Shown one piece after another: positions 7,199 through 15,722 of a stretch of DNA of 31,878 nucleotides. Numbering within the stretch: the stretch's first letter is position 1; each line of letters begins with the position of its first letter. Below the pieces are notes generated by a model, which worked only from the letters and a program-made list of their open reading frames with translations, ran no database searches and was not told the origin of the DNA. A program made the position numbers and the translations under genes. The DNA comes from CAAGNP01 sp045644725 (GTDB lineage: Bacteria > Bacteroidota > Bacteroidia > Bacteroidales > UBA932): assembly GCA_045644725.1 (NCBI GenBank), contig JAZRHK010000015.1, positions 1-31,878 on the forward strand. The letters run 5' to 3'.

Positions 7199-8002
7199 CT
7201 ATTTATTCTTTTTCTCTTTCTTTAATGTACAAACCACCTGGTCTGTGTACCTGAGGTCTATTTTCGAATATTTGTTCCATCCGTAGTGTGGAGCAGCATT
7301 CTTGTAGAAAGCCTCAAGTTTTCCGAATTTTCTGTCATAGTCAGACAAATCTCCAAAAAGGATGGTCTGGTCTCCAACCCTCATGTAGAGTGCTATCTCT
7401 CCATTCGGAAGAATTTCAATCTGCTGGACAAGTGAATTCCAAAATTCGTGATTTCTAAGGTATTCACCAAAATTTAACATGGATGAGAGCCACTTTTCAC
7501 CCTCGTGGTCAACTTTTCCCCTCTGTCCGGCCTTGAGGGAGAGTGGTATCTCTCCTGTGACTATGGGGACATACGATGTAAATGTTCTTACCAAAGGAAA
7601 AATGTAGCAAGATTCATCCACATAAAATCCACCTTCATCTCCCTGAATCCTTAGAAGTGGCCTCCGTTGGGTGACTTCGATGGTGAGTATCCCTTCTCTG
7701 TCAAGGGATACGTCGCTGAATTTGATGGCACTTCTCTGGTCGAGGAGCTGTTCCAGTCTGTATAGGTCAATTTCTGATATTTTCTTGTCTTTCACATTGA
7801 GCTCTGAGGCAGCAATAATCTCTTTTACCTCTTCTTCAGAGACAAATCTGTTGATGGTGCTGTCAAGTATAGATACCTTGATCTCAGTACATACATCATC
7901 CTCCTTTCCTTTCACCTTCAGTACTGAGGCAAAGAAAAAGTACGCACCGAAAAGGGCGATCAGCAAAAACCATCCAATATATGTCAGAATCTTCCTTAAC
8001 AC
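7199..8002 (-). CDS. ftsQ: cell division protein FtsQ
   Basis: FtsQ links cytoplasmic and periplasmic parts of the divisome. The 267-residue product has a basic N-terminus, one membrane segment (about residues 8-26), a POTRA-like region (about 39-113) and a beta-rich C-terminal part, the FtsQ/DivIB layout. Sequence conservation is low, as is usual for FtsQ, so the assignment rests on topology, length and its place between murC and ftsA. The start is a GTG at 8002 inside the murC stop region (7-base overlap, GTGTTAA), and no nearby in-frame ATG precedes the membrane segment. This implies translational coupling to murC. Confidence 0.88.
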   Translation of the reverse strand: MLRKILTYIGWFLLIALFGAYFFFASVLKVKGKEDDVCTEIKVSILDSTINRFVSEEEVKEIIAASELNVKDKKISEIDLYRLEQLLDQRSAIKFSDVSLDREGILTIEVTQRRPLLRIQGDEGGFYVDESCYIFPLVRTFTSYVPIVTGEIPLSLKAGQRGKVDHEGEKWLSSMLNFGEYLRNHEFWNSLVQQIEILPNGEIALYMRVGDQTILFGDLSDYDRKFGKLEAFYKNAAPHYGWNKYSKIDLRYTDQVVCTLKKEKKNK

Positions 8003-9348
8003 TGTTTTATCCTGTTTTTAAGCAGTTCTGTAATAGGGTCAATAAATGTGCTTATATCTCCTGCACCCAAAGTGATCAGAATATCTATGTCTCTGGATTC
8101 CAGCTCGCTGATAAGTTCCTCTTTGGATACAATTTTCTTGTTCTGTATGGTTACAAGATCATATATCATTCCGCTCTCCACCCCCTCTATAGGCAGCTCT
8201 CTGGCAGGGTAGATGGGGAGTAGTATAAGCTCATCAAGTGCACTCAGGCTTTGGGCAAACTCCTTATAGAAATCTCTGGTCCTGGTGTACAGGTGTGGCT
8301 GGAATATGGCACACAGCCTCCTCCCTGGGAATATGTCCCTTATAGAACTGATGGCTGCAGATATCTCTTTGGGATGATGGGCATAATCGTCAATATATGA
8401 GCATTTGGGGGTGTTGAGGTGGATATCAAATCTTCTCTCCACACCTTCAAAAGTAGCAAGTCCTTTTTTTACCTCCTCTGCAGATGTGCCATGAAGGAGT
8501 GCTACGGCTGCAGCTGCAATGCCGTTCTCCACATTGACCCACCCAGGGATCCCTACAGTGCATCCTTCGATATTGCCCATAGGGGTGCGGAGGGTGAAAT
8601 GGAAATATCCGCATTCATCTATGGTTATGTCAGATGCGTAGAAATCGGCTATCTCATCATAGCTGTAGGAGTATATTTTGGCAGGTGTATCAAACTCAAT
8701 ATCAATCCCTTTCTTTACCACCAGCGCCCCTTTTACTTGAGAAGCAAACTCACGGAATGCCCCTTTGACATGGTCGTGATCGGAATATATGTCGAGGTGG
8801 TCAGCATCACATGATGTTATCGCAGCAATATCGGGGTAGAGCTGGAGGAATGATCTGTCAAACTCGTCAGCTTCTGCCACCAGTACCGGGTTTTTGGAGA
8901 GGAGGAGGTTTGTATGGTAATTTTTGGAGATGCCGCCGAGAAACGCATTGCAACCTTCTCCTGAGTGGTTGAGGATATGTGCCAACAGTGTGCTGGTGGT
9001 GGTTTTGCCGTGTGTTCCCGATATGGCGAGACATTTCTGCTGTGCAGCAATCTCCCCGAGGGCTCGCGACCTTTTTACCACTTTGTACCCTTTTTCAAAT
9101 ACCAGTATAAGTTCCTTCATATCTGCCGGGATAGCCGGAGTGTAGATTACAAGGGTCTCTTCTATATTGGCAGGGACAAGATCGGGCCTCTCTTCGTAGT
9201 GAATCTCTATCCCCTCACTTTCGAGAGCGGCAGTAAGCTTGCTTGGGGTGCGATCGTACCCCGATACGCAATACCCTGCATGTTTAAAATATCGGGCTAT
9301 AGCGCTCATCCCGATTCCACCAATCCCTATGAAATATACATTCTTCAT
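7996..9348 (-). CDS. murC: UDP-N-acetylmuramate--L-alanine ligase
   Basis: MurC adds L-alanine to UDP-MurNAc, the first amino-acid step of peptidoglycan precursor synthesis in the cytoplasm. The 450-residue protein has the N-terminal nucleotide-binding GIGGIGMSAIA loop (8-18), the ATP loop GTHGKTTT (111-118), the EADEFDRSFLQL segment and the DDYAHHPKEI block of the C-terminal domain. These are MurC hallmarks and separate it from Mpl by context. Its ATG directly abuts the murG TAG stop, and its end overlaps ftsQ by seven bases. Confidence 0.96.
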   Translation of the reverse strand: MKNVYFIGIGGIGMSAIARYFKHAGYCVSGYDRTPSKLTAALESEGIEIHYEERPDLVPANIEETLVIYTPAIPADMKELILVFEKGYKVVKRSRALGEIAAQQKCLAISGTHGKTTTSTLLAHILNHSGEGCNAFLGGISKNYHTNLLLSKNPVLVAEADEFDRSFLQLYPDIAAITSCDADHLDIYSDHDHVKGAFREFASQVKGALVVKKGIDIEFDTPAKIYSYSYDEIADFYASDITIDECGYFHFTLRTPMGNIEGCTVGIPGWVNVENGIAAAAVALLHGTSAEEVKKGLATFEGVERRFDIHLNTPKCSYIDDYAHHPKEISAAISSIRDIFPGRRLCAIFQPHLYTRTRDFYKEFAQSLSALDELILLPIYPARELPIEGVESGMIYDLVTIQNKKIVSKEELISELESRDIDILITLGAGDISTFIDPITELLKNRIKQC

Positions 9349-10482
9349 CTATTTGGCAAGTTTTAGGACCTCGTCGGCAATGTCGCTCGATGCGTTTGGC
9401 TTCGCCAATGCGAGGATGTTCTTCTCCAGTTCTATTATTTTTTCCTTATAAAATACGAGCTTTTCCACCTCGCCCATCAGTTTATGAGGTGCCTCGGCAT
9501 CTTTAATAAGTATTGCTGCCCCTTTATTTACCAGTGCCATGGCATTATGAGTCTGGTGATCTTCAGCCACAACTGGTGAAGGGACAAATATAGGTGCTTT
9601 CCCTGCTGCGCAAAGTTCAGATATGGTTCCAGCCCCGGCGCGGGATACTATAAGGTCGCAAGCGGCATAGGCAAGATCCATTCTGCCAATGAAATCGCAG
9701 TTCAGGACATTGCCCCAGCGGCGTGTGTTCTCTCCGAATTGGGCCCCTTCCAGCTCTTCGAAAAAGCTCTGGATGCCTGCAGCATACCCTTTGCCGCTCT
9801 GCCATATTATCTGGAACTGTGGGGTATTGCCCTGACGGGCAATCCAATCCTTCATGGTTCTGTTGAGAGTGCCGCATCCAAGACTTCCGCCCACTACAAG
9901 TACAGTAGGAAGTGCCGGGTTGAGGCCGAAGAACCTGTAGGCTTCCTCCTTTTGGGCAGCTGTGGCTGGTGTAATCTCCTTGCGGATGGGGTTTCCTGTG
10001 AGGATTATCCTCTCTGCAGGGAAAAAGCGCTCCATACCATCGTATGCGGTACATATGGTTCTAGCCCTTTTAGACAATATTTTATTTGTAAGTCCTGCGT
10101 ATGAATTCTGTTCCTGTATCAGCGTGGGTACCCCTTTGCGTGAGGCGGTCCATAGCATGGGTGCGCTGGCATATCCTCCGACACCTACCACTACATCAGG
10201 GTTGAAATCCTTAATGATCTTACCTGCCATCTTGAGGCTCTTAATTACCTTGAACGGGAGAGCCAGGTTAGAGAGGGCGAGAGACCTTTTTAGACCGGCT
10301 ACAGGTAAACCTTTGATAGGGTATCCGGCTGCAGGTACCCTCTCCATTTCCATCTTTCCGATCGCACCCACAAAGAGAATTTCTATGGACGGATCCTTCT
10401 CCTTAAGTGCATTTGCTATGGAAATGGCAGGGAATATGTGACCACCTGTCCCACCTCCGCTGATGATTATACGCTTACTCAT
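9349..10482 (-). CDS. murG: UDP-N-acetylglucosamine--N-acetylmuramyl lipid I transferase
   Basis: MurG is a peripheral membrane GT-B glycosyltransferase that converts lipid I to lipid II on the cytoplasmic face. The 377-residue product begins with the lipid-interacting loop GGGTGGH (9-15) and has GVGGYAS. The UDP-GlcNAc-binding block SRAGAGTISEL is followed by a PSPVVAEDHQTHNA segment that matches the conserved donor site. I start at the ATG at 10482, which overlaps the end of ftsW by eight bases. An in-frame TTG at 10503 would add seven residues that do not fit the family. It ends directly against the murC start. Confidence 0.96.
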   Translation of the reverse strand: MSKRIIISGGGTGGHIFPAISIANALKEKDPSIEILFVGAIGKMEMERVPAAGYPIKGLPVAGLKRSLALSNLALPFKVIKSLKMAGKIIKDFNPDVVVGVGGYASAPMLWTASRKGVPTLIQEQNSYAGLTNKILSKRARTICTAYDGMERFFPAERIILTGNPIRKEITPATAAQKEEAYRFFGLNPALPTVLVVGGSLGCGTLNRTMKDWIARQGNTPQFQIIWQSGKGYAAGIQSFFEELEGAQFGENTRRWGNVLNCDFIGRMDLAYAACDLIVSRAGAGTISELCAAGKAPIFVPSPVVAEDHQTHNAMALVNKGAAILIKDAEAPHKLMGEVEKLVFYKEKIIELEKNILALAKPNASSDIADEVLKLAK

Positions 10483-11650
10483 TTTTGCTTTTTTCAATCT
10501 CAATTTTAATCTCTATTGTTCTGTTTACAGACAGAATTATACCAAATGCACAGCTCATGATCAGCAATGAGGTACCACCCAGACTGACCAGAGGGAGTGT
10601 CTGTCCTGTGACAGGGAATATGCCGACATTTACCAGAATATGGACAAATGCCTGCAAGGTGATCAGGAATCCTAACCCCAATACCACTAGAGTGGAATAT
10701 TTTCTGGTGCAGGATTTTGCTATGGCAATGCACCGTGAGAAGAACCACAGATACAGCAGTATGACAAATGTTCCTCCGATAAGTCCCAATTCTTCTATAA
10801 TCAGTGCAAATATGAAATCTGAGTAGGGGTGGGGTAGGGTGTCCTTGGTAAGACTGTTTCCAGGCCCCCTTCCGGTTAAGCCTCCCAGCTGGATGGCCCG
10901 TCTGGCCTGATCGCTCTGGAAGTTTTTCTCCTTGAGCTCCTGTTTCTGTGCTATAGTCATGGAGTCGGGATCCTCTGGCGAAAAGAACCTTTCAATTCTG
11001 GCAGTAAATGTGTCAAGACGGGAGAAGGTGCCAAAAGCCTTGTGGATAACGAATACAAGAGATAGTGCTACAACTACAATTCCCGCTGTGTATGCAATGT
11101 ATTTCCAATTGATTCCACCGCACAGGAGAATTATGAATGCTGTAGCACCTATGAGGATAGTGGCAGATACACTACCTATGAGGCTTAGGATGCATATAAT
11201 CCCGAGAGGGATAAGGATCCATATTGTATATTCCTTGAATGTCTTGAATGACCGGGCCTCCATTATCCTTGCCAGATATAGGACGACGGAGATCTTGGCT
11301 AGCTCAGATGGCTGGAATGAGAAAGGACCGATCTGTATCCACCTGGCTGCATGATTAAGTACAACCCCCTTGAACACAATGTACAGCAGGAGTGCGGCGG
11401 ATATCAGCAGCAGTATCAATGATCCCATCCTGTACCACTTCAGAGGGATTCTGTAGCATATCAAAAGACCTGTGAAACCTATCAGGACATAAGCCATCTG
11501 TTTGAAAAGATAGGCAAATGTGGTGGTGTCGTTTTTATATGCCAGAGAGCTTGAAGATGAGTACACGGCAATAATGGAGATAAGGGCCAGCAATAGAATT
11601 ACCAGCCAGATTATCTGATCACCATGCAATTTTTTGAATCTCTTAGCCAT
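10475..11650 (-). CDS. ftsW: SEDS-family lipid II polymerase FtsW
   Basis: FtsW is the septal peptidoglycan glycosyltransferase that works with FtsI. The 391-residue protein is strongly hydrophobic with about ten membrane segments. It carries SEDS hallmarks: HAARWIQIGPFSFQPSELAK, the GGLTGRGPGNS loop, the PHPYSDFIFALIIEELG segment and the C-terminal FPVTGQTLPLVSLGGTS block. A large extracytoplasmic loop near the middle holds charged residues. RodA is the related alternative, but the position between murD and murG argues for FtsW. There are three bases between its ATG and the murD stop, and a weak AAAGGA lies upstream. Confidence 0.95.
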   Translation of the reverse strand: MAKRFKKLHGDQIIWLVILLLALISIIAVYSSSSSLAYKNDTTTFAYLFKQMAYVLIGFTGLLICYRIPLKWYRMGSLILLLISAALLLYIVFKGVVLNHAARWIQIGPFSFQPSELAKISVVLYLARIMEARSFKTFKEYTIWILIPLGIICILSLIGSVSATILIGATAFIILLCGGINWKYIAYTAGIVVVALSLVFVIHKAFGTFSRLDTFTARIERFFSPEDPDSMTIAQKQELKEKNFQSDQARRAIQLGGLTGRGPGNSLTKDTLPHPYSDFIFALIIEELGLIGGTFVILLYLWFFSRCIAIAKSCTRKYSTLVVLGLGFLITLQAFVHILVNVGIFPVTGQTLPLVSLGGTSLLIMSCAFGIILSVNRTIEIKIEIEKSKNE

Positions 11651-11653
11651 ATA

Positions 11654-12988
11654 TTAAAGTTCCTTTACAGCATTTTTGAATTGTCTGCCACGATCTTCGT
11701 AGCTCTTGAACAGGTCAAAGCTGGCGCAGCAAGGTGAAAGGAGTACTACATCTCCACCCTTTGCAAGTGCGTATGCTTTCTCTACAGCCTCTTTGGCCGA
11801 TGATGCATCCACTACTGTATTTATCATGCCATCAAAGCATTCGTGAAGTTTTCTGTTGTCCACACCCATACATACCAGTGCCTTTACCTTGTCTTTTACA
11901 AGTCCGTAAAGCGGCTCATAGTCATTGCCCTTGTCTTTGCCTCCGGCAATCCATACTACCGGGCGCTCCATGCTTTCAAGAGCATACCAGGTAGAATTGA
12001 CATTGGTGGCTTTAGAGTCATTTATGAAAAGGATATCCTTTATGGAGAGGACTTTTTCAAGCCTGTGTTCGACAGCCTTGAATGTGGTGAGGCTCTCGCG
12101 GATGATCTCATTGGTAATCTTCATTATCTTACCGGTAATGGCAGCTGCCAACGAGTTGTAGATATTGTGTTTGCCTGAAAGTGAGAGTTCTGCCAGCGGC
12201 ATAGTGTATGTGCTGTCATCACATTTTACCACCATCATGTCGTTCTCCACATAACCACCCTGCTCCACTTTATGGTTTTGGGTGAAAGGGAACATTTTGG
12301 CTTTGGTCACCACTTTGCTCAGGTGTCCCACTGTGATGTCATCATCTTCGCAGAATATGAAGCAGTCGTCCTGTGACATATTCTGTGTGATTCTGAATTT
12401 TGCCTTGACGTAGTTCTCCATCTTGTGGTCATATCTGTCAAGGTGGTCAGGGGTGATATTGAGCAGGATGGCGATATCTGCCCTGAAGTCATACATCCCG
12501 TCGAGCTGGAAACTGCTCAATTCGAGTACATAGATGTCATAGTCGCAGGTCGCTACCTGATATGCATAGCTTGCACCTATGTTGCCGCCCAGACCTACAT
12601 TGAGCCCGGCATTTTTAAGCAGATAGTAGATGATGGATGTCGTGGTGGTCTTGCCGTTGGAGCCTGTGATGCATATCTTCTTGGCACGGTCATACCTGCC
12701 GCCGAACTCTATCTCGGAGATTACAGGAATCCCCTGGTTCAGGATCGACTGTATCACAGGGATAGTGTCGGGTATGCCGGGGCTTTTTATCACCTCGTCA
12801 GCATTCAGGATTTTATCCATAGTGTGACCGCCCTCTTCAAAAGGGATGTCGTATTTTGCCAATGTCTCTTTCTCCTTTTCACCTATGGTGCTGTTGTCCG
12901 ATAGGAAGGTGTCGTGACCTTTGACTTTTGCGAGGACAGCTGCTCCGATGCCGCTTTCTCCTCCTCCAAGTACCACTATTCTGCTCAT
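11654..12988 (-). CDS. murD: UDP-N-acetylmuramoylalanine--D-glutamate ligase
   Basis: MurD adds D-glutamate to UDP-MurNAc-L-Ala. The 444-residue sequence has a Rossmann-like N-terminal domain (GGGESGIGAAV), the ATP loop GSNGKTTTT (109-117), the LSSFQLDGM segment, NITPDHLDRY and the NDSKATNVNST block, which is specific to MurD-like ligases. The WIAGGKDKGNDY motif of the C-terminal domain follows. It lies ten bases after mraY and three before ftsW. All key motifs are intact. Confidence 0.96.
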   Translation of the reverse strand: MSRIVVLGGGESGIGAAVLAKVKGHDTFLSDNSTIGEKEKETLAKYDIPFEEGGHTMDKILNADEVIKSPGIPDTIPVIQSILNQGIPVISEIEFGGRYDRAKKICITGSNGKTTTTSIIYYLLKNAGLNVGLGGNIGASYAYQVATCDYDIYVLELSSFQLDGMYDFRADIAILLNITPDHLDRYDHKMENYVKAKFRITQNMSQDDCFIFCEDDDITVGHLSKVVTKAKMFPFTQNHKVEQGGYVENDMMVVKCDDSTYTMPLAELSLSGKHNIYNSLAAAITGKIMKITNEIIRESLTTFKAVEHRLEKVLSIKDILFINDSKATNVNSTWYALESMERPVVWIAGGKDKGNDYEPLYGLVKDKVKALVCMGVDNRKLHECFDGMINTVVDASSAKEAVEKAYALAKGGDVVLLSPCCASFDLFKSYEDRGRQFKNAVKEL

Positions 12989-12998
12989 TTTTATACTG

Positions 12999-14264
12999 TT
13001 ATCTGATCTTCAATGTTACTATGGTAATTACTGCGAGAATTATGGCAACAAGCCAGAATCTCATAACGATCTTTGCTTCAGGGATAGCTTTCAGCGGCCT
13101 CTGAATCAAAGCGGGAATCCCCTCTTTCTGGTAGTGGTGGTGTAGGGGAGACATCTTGAAAATTCTCCTTCCTGCACCATATTTCTTTTTGGTATATTTG
13201 AAATATCCCCTCTGCAATATCACAGATATGCTCTCTACAAAGAAAATTCCGCAGAGGATAGGGATGAGGAGCTCTTTCCTGATTACAATGGCAGCTACAG
13301 CGATGATGCCTCCGAGTGCCAGGCTGCCGGTGTCACCCATAAAGATCTGGGCAGGGAATGAGTTGTACCACAGGAATCCCAGGAGTGCACCGATGAGGGC
13401 CGCCATAAAGACCACCACCTCACCTGTATTCGGCAGGTACATTATATTCAGGTAGTCTGAATAGATTATGTTGCCGGAGAGGTATGCAAGGATACCGAGG
13501 GTGGCACCCACAATGGCAGATACACCTGTGGCAAGGCCATCCATACCGTCTGTGAGGTTGGTACCGTTGGATACGGCAGTTATCACAAAGATGATTACAA
13601 TCACATAAATTATCCATCCCAGGATATCTTTTACCCTTCCGCTGCCGGGTGCCAGCCATTTGTAGTCGAATTCATTCTCCTTTACAAACGGGATGGTGGT
13701 TTTGGTACTCTTGTGGTCCGGGCTGTAGGCCATACCTGTATTCTCCTCTATCTGTGCTATCTCCTCTTTTGAAGGGACCCCCTTTTCGTGGACCACCACC
13801 TGTTCGCTGAAGCACAGGACAAGACCGACAATAAGACCAAGTGATACCTGTCCGAAAATTTTGTATTTGCCGGGCATCCCCTCCTTGTTCTTCTTGAACA
13901 CCTTGATGTAGTCATCCATAAAACCTATGATGCCCAACCAGATAGTGGTGATTATCAATAGGATGACATAGATGTTGGTCAGGTTGCAGAATAATAGGGT
14001 AGGGATAAGTACCGATATGAGGATGATTATGCCACCCATTGTAGGTGTCCCTTTCTTGGCAAGTTGCCCCTCAAGCCCGAGGTCGCGTATCTCTTCCCCA
14101 ATCTGCTTTTTTTGCAGTATGCGGATGATCCGTTTGCCGATGAAGATAGTGGTGATGATCGCTATCATGCTGGCAACAAGTGCTCTGAAGGTGAGGTACT
14201 GGACAAGTCCGTCACCCGGGAAGGAAGATATTGTCTTAAGGTATTCAAAAAGATGGTATAGCAT
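12999..14264 (-). CDS. mraY: phospho-N-acetylmuramoyl-pentapeptide transferase
   Basis: MraY attaches phospho-MurNAc-pentapeptide to undecaprenyl phosphate, giving lipid I. The 421-residue protein has about ten membrane segments, the DDYIK aspartates (D117, D118), the NLTDGMDGLATG motif (236-247), FMGDTGSLALGG, and the PLHHHYQ histidines (375-377). Between the DD motif and NLTDG it carries a hydrophilic insertion at about 155-208, which makes it longer than proteobacterial MraY (about 360). As far as I recall, such an insertion is usual in Bacteroidota. It follows murE by 25 bases. Confidence 0.96.
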   Translation of the reverse strand: MLYHLFEYLKTISSFPGDGLVQYLTFRALVASMIAIITTIFIGKRIIRILQKKQIGEEIRDLGLEGQLAKKGTPTMGGIIILISVLIPTLLFCNLTNIYVILLIITTIWLGIIGFMDDYIKVFKKNKEGMPGKYKIFGQVSLGLIVGLVLCFSEQVVVHEKGVPSKEEIAQIEENTGMAYSPDHKSTKTTIPFVKENEFDYKWLAPGSGRVKDILGWIIYVIVIIFVITAVSNGTNLTDGMDGLATGVSAIVGATLGILAYLSGNIIYSDYLNIMYLPNTGEVVVFMAALIGALLGFLWYNSFPAQIFMGDTGSLALGGIIAVAAIVIRKELLIPILCGIFFVESISVILQRGYFKYTKKKYGAGRRIFKMSPLHHHYQKEGIPALIQRPLKAIPEAKIVMRFWLVAIILAVITIVTLKIR

Positions 14265-14289
14265 ATTGTATTATCCTGTTTTTCTATTG

Positions 14290-15720
14290 TTATTGTCCGT
14301 TAAAAAATTCCCTGATTACCTCTTTGTCGTCAAAGTGGTGTTTTACACCCTTGATGATCTGGTAGTCTTCGTGCCCTTTACCTGCCACCAGCACTATTGA
14401 TCCCATATTGGCTGTCATAAGTGCAGTCCGGATCCCCTCTTTCCTGTCGGTTATGCATAGGGCTTTGGCCCTCCCTGCAGTGGTGAGTCCCCCTTTTATC
14501 TCTCTGATGATGGCATCAGGATTCTCCGATCTGGGGTTGTCTGATGTGATAACAATCCTGTCGGCATATTTCTCCGCAATCTCACCCATTTCGGGACGTT
14601 TTGCGGCATCTCTGTCCCCTCCGCAGCCGAATACGCATACCAGATTGTTCCCGGCAGCTATATCCTTCAGAGTCTTGAGGACATTTTCAAGTGCATCCGG
14701 GGTGTGGGCGTAATCCACCACGGCGGTGATATCCCTCGGCCCCTTTATATATTCCAGTCTCCCCGATACGGAGTTGAGTCCGCTGATGTGTGTCAATACC
14801 TCTTCCTTTTTTGCACCCAGAAGTATTGCGGCGCCATAAACTGCTATAAGGTTGTGTGCATTGTGGGTCCCGATAAATCTGGTCCATACATCCTGGCCAT
14901 CCATATTGAGAAGTGATCCCTCGATACTCTTCTCCATAATTTTTACCTTGAAATCGGCTGCATCACGGAGTGAGTAGGTGCGGATCTGTGCCCTGGTGTT
15001 CTGTACCATCACTTTTCCATTCTTGTCGTCCACGTTTACCAGTGCAAAAGCATCCTTGGGAAGTGTGTCAAACAGTTTCTTTTTGCACCTCAGATATTCT
15101 GCAAATGTGTGGTGGTAGTCAAGGTGGTCGTGGGTCAGATTTGTGAATATTGCCCCTGTGAATTTAAGTCCAGCTACCCTGTCCTGGTCCAATGCGTGTG
15201 AACTGACCTCCATGAAACAGTACTGGCATCCCCTCTCAACCATCTGGCTGAGCAGGGAGTTGATGGAGATAGGATCAGATGTGGTGTTTATCGTAGGATA
15301 TACATCTTTTTCTATGTAGTTGGCTATTGTGGAGAGGAGGCCGCAACCGTAACCCAGAGATGTGAACAATTGGTACAGCAGTGTGGCTATCGTAGTTTTT
15401 CCGTTTGTCCCTGTAACACCCACAAGATAGAGTTTGGAACTTGGATGTCCATAATAATGGTCAGATATAATGGCGGCAGCTGTCCTGGAGTTTTCTACCT
15501 TGAAGGCCTTTACTCCGCTGGAAGCCAGCAGTTCATCATACGAACTATCCTCATAGACTACTGAGGTTACACCCGATGTTATGGCATTTTCTATGTATTT
15601 GTGGCCGTCATTGTCAATCCCTTTTATGGCGATGAACATGCCACCTTTGCATGCCTTCCTGGAGTCTATGCATATAGACGTAATCTCTTTTAGGTTTTCT
15701 ATGATTTTCTCCATTTCCAT
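14290..15720 (-). CDS. murE: UDP-MurNAc-tripeptide (meso-diaminopimelate) ligase
   Basis: MurE adds the third amino acid of the stem peptide. The 476-residue sequence has the N-terminal SRKACKGGMFIAIKG block, the ATP loop GTNGKTT (104-110), the MEVSSHALDQDRV segment with carbamylated-lysine context downstream, and THDHLDYH. The C-terminal substrate motif is DNPR (394-397, followed by SENP). DNPR is the meso-diaminopimelate signature; lysine-adding MurE has other residues there. This predicts A1-gamma type peptidoglycan. Two ATGs lie close together (15720 and two codons later); the first leaves a two-base gap to ftsI. Confidence 0.96.
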   Translation of the reverse strand: MEMEKIIENLKEITSICIDSRKACKGGMFIAIKGIDNDGHKYIENAITSGVTSVVYEDSSYDELLASSGVKAFKVENSRTAAAIISDHYYGHPSSKLYLVGVTGTNGKTTIATLLYQLFTSLGYGCGLLSTIANYIEKDVYPTINTTSDPISINSLLSQMVERGCQYCFMEVSSHALDQDRVAGLKFTGAIFTNLTHDHLDYHHTFAEYLRCKKKLFDTLPKDAFALVNVDDKNGKVMVQNTRAQIRTYSLRDAADFKVKIMEKSIEGSLLNMDGQDVWTRFIGTHNAHNLIAVYGAAILLGAKKEEVLTHISGLNSVSGRLEYIKGPRDITAVVDYAHTPDALENVLKTLKDIAAGNNLVCVFGCGGDRDAAKRPEMGEIAEKYADRIVITSDNPRSENPDAIIREIKGGLTTAGRAKALCITDRKEGIRTALMTANMGSIVLVAGKGHEDYQIIKGVKHHFDDKEVIREFFNGQ

Positions 15721-15722
15721 AT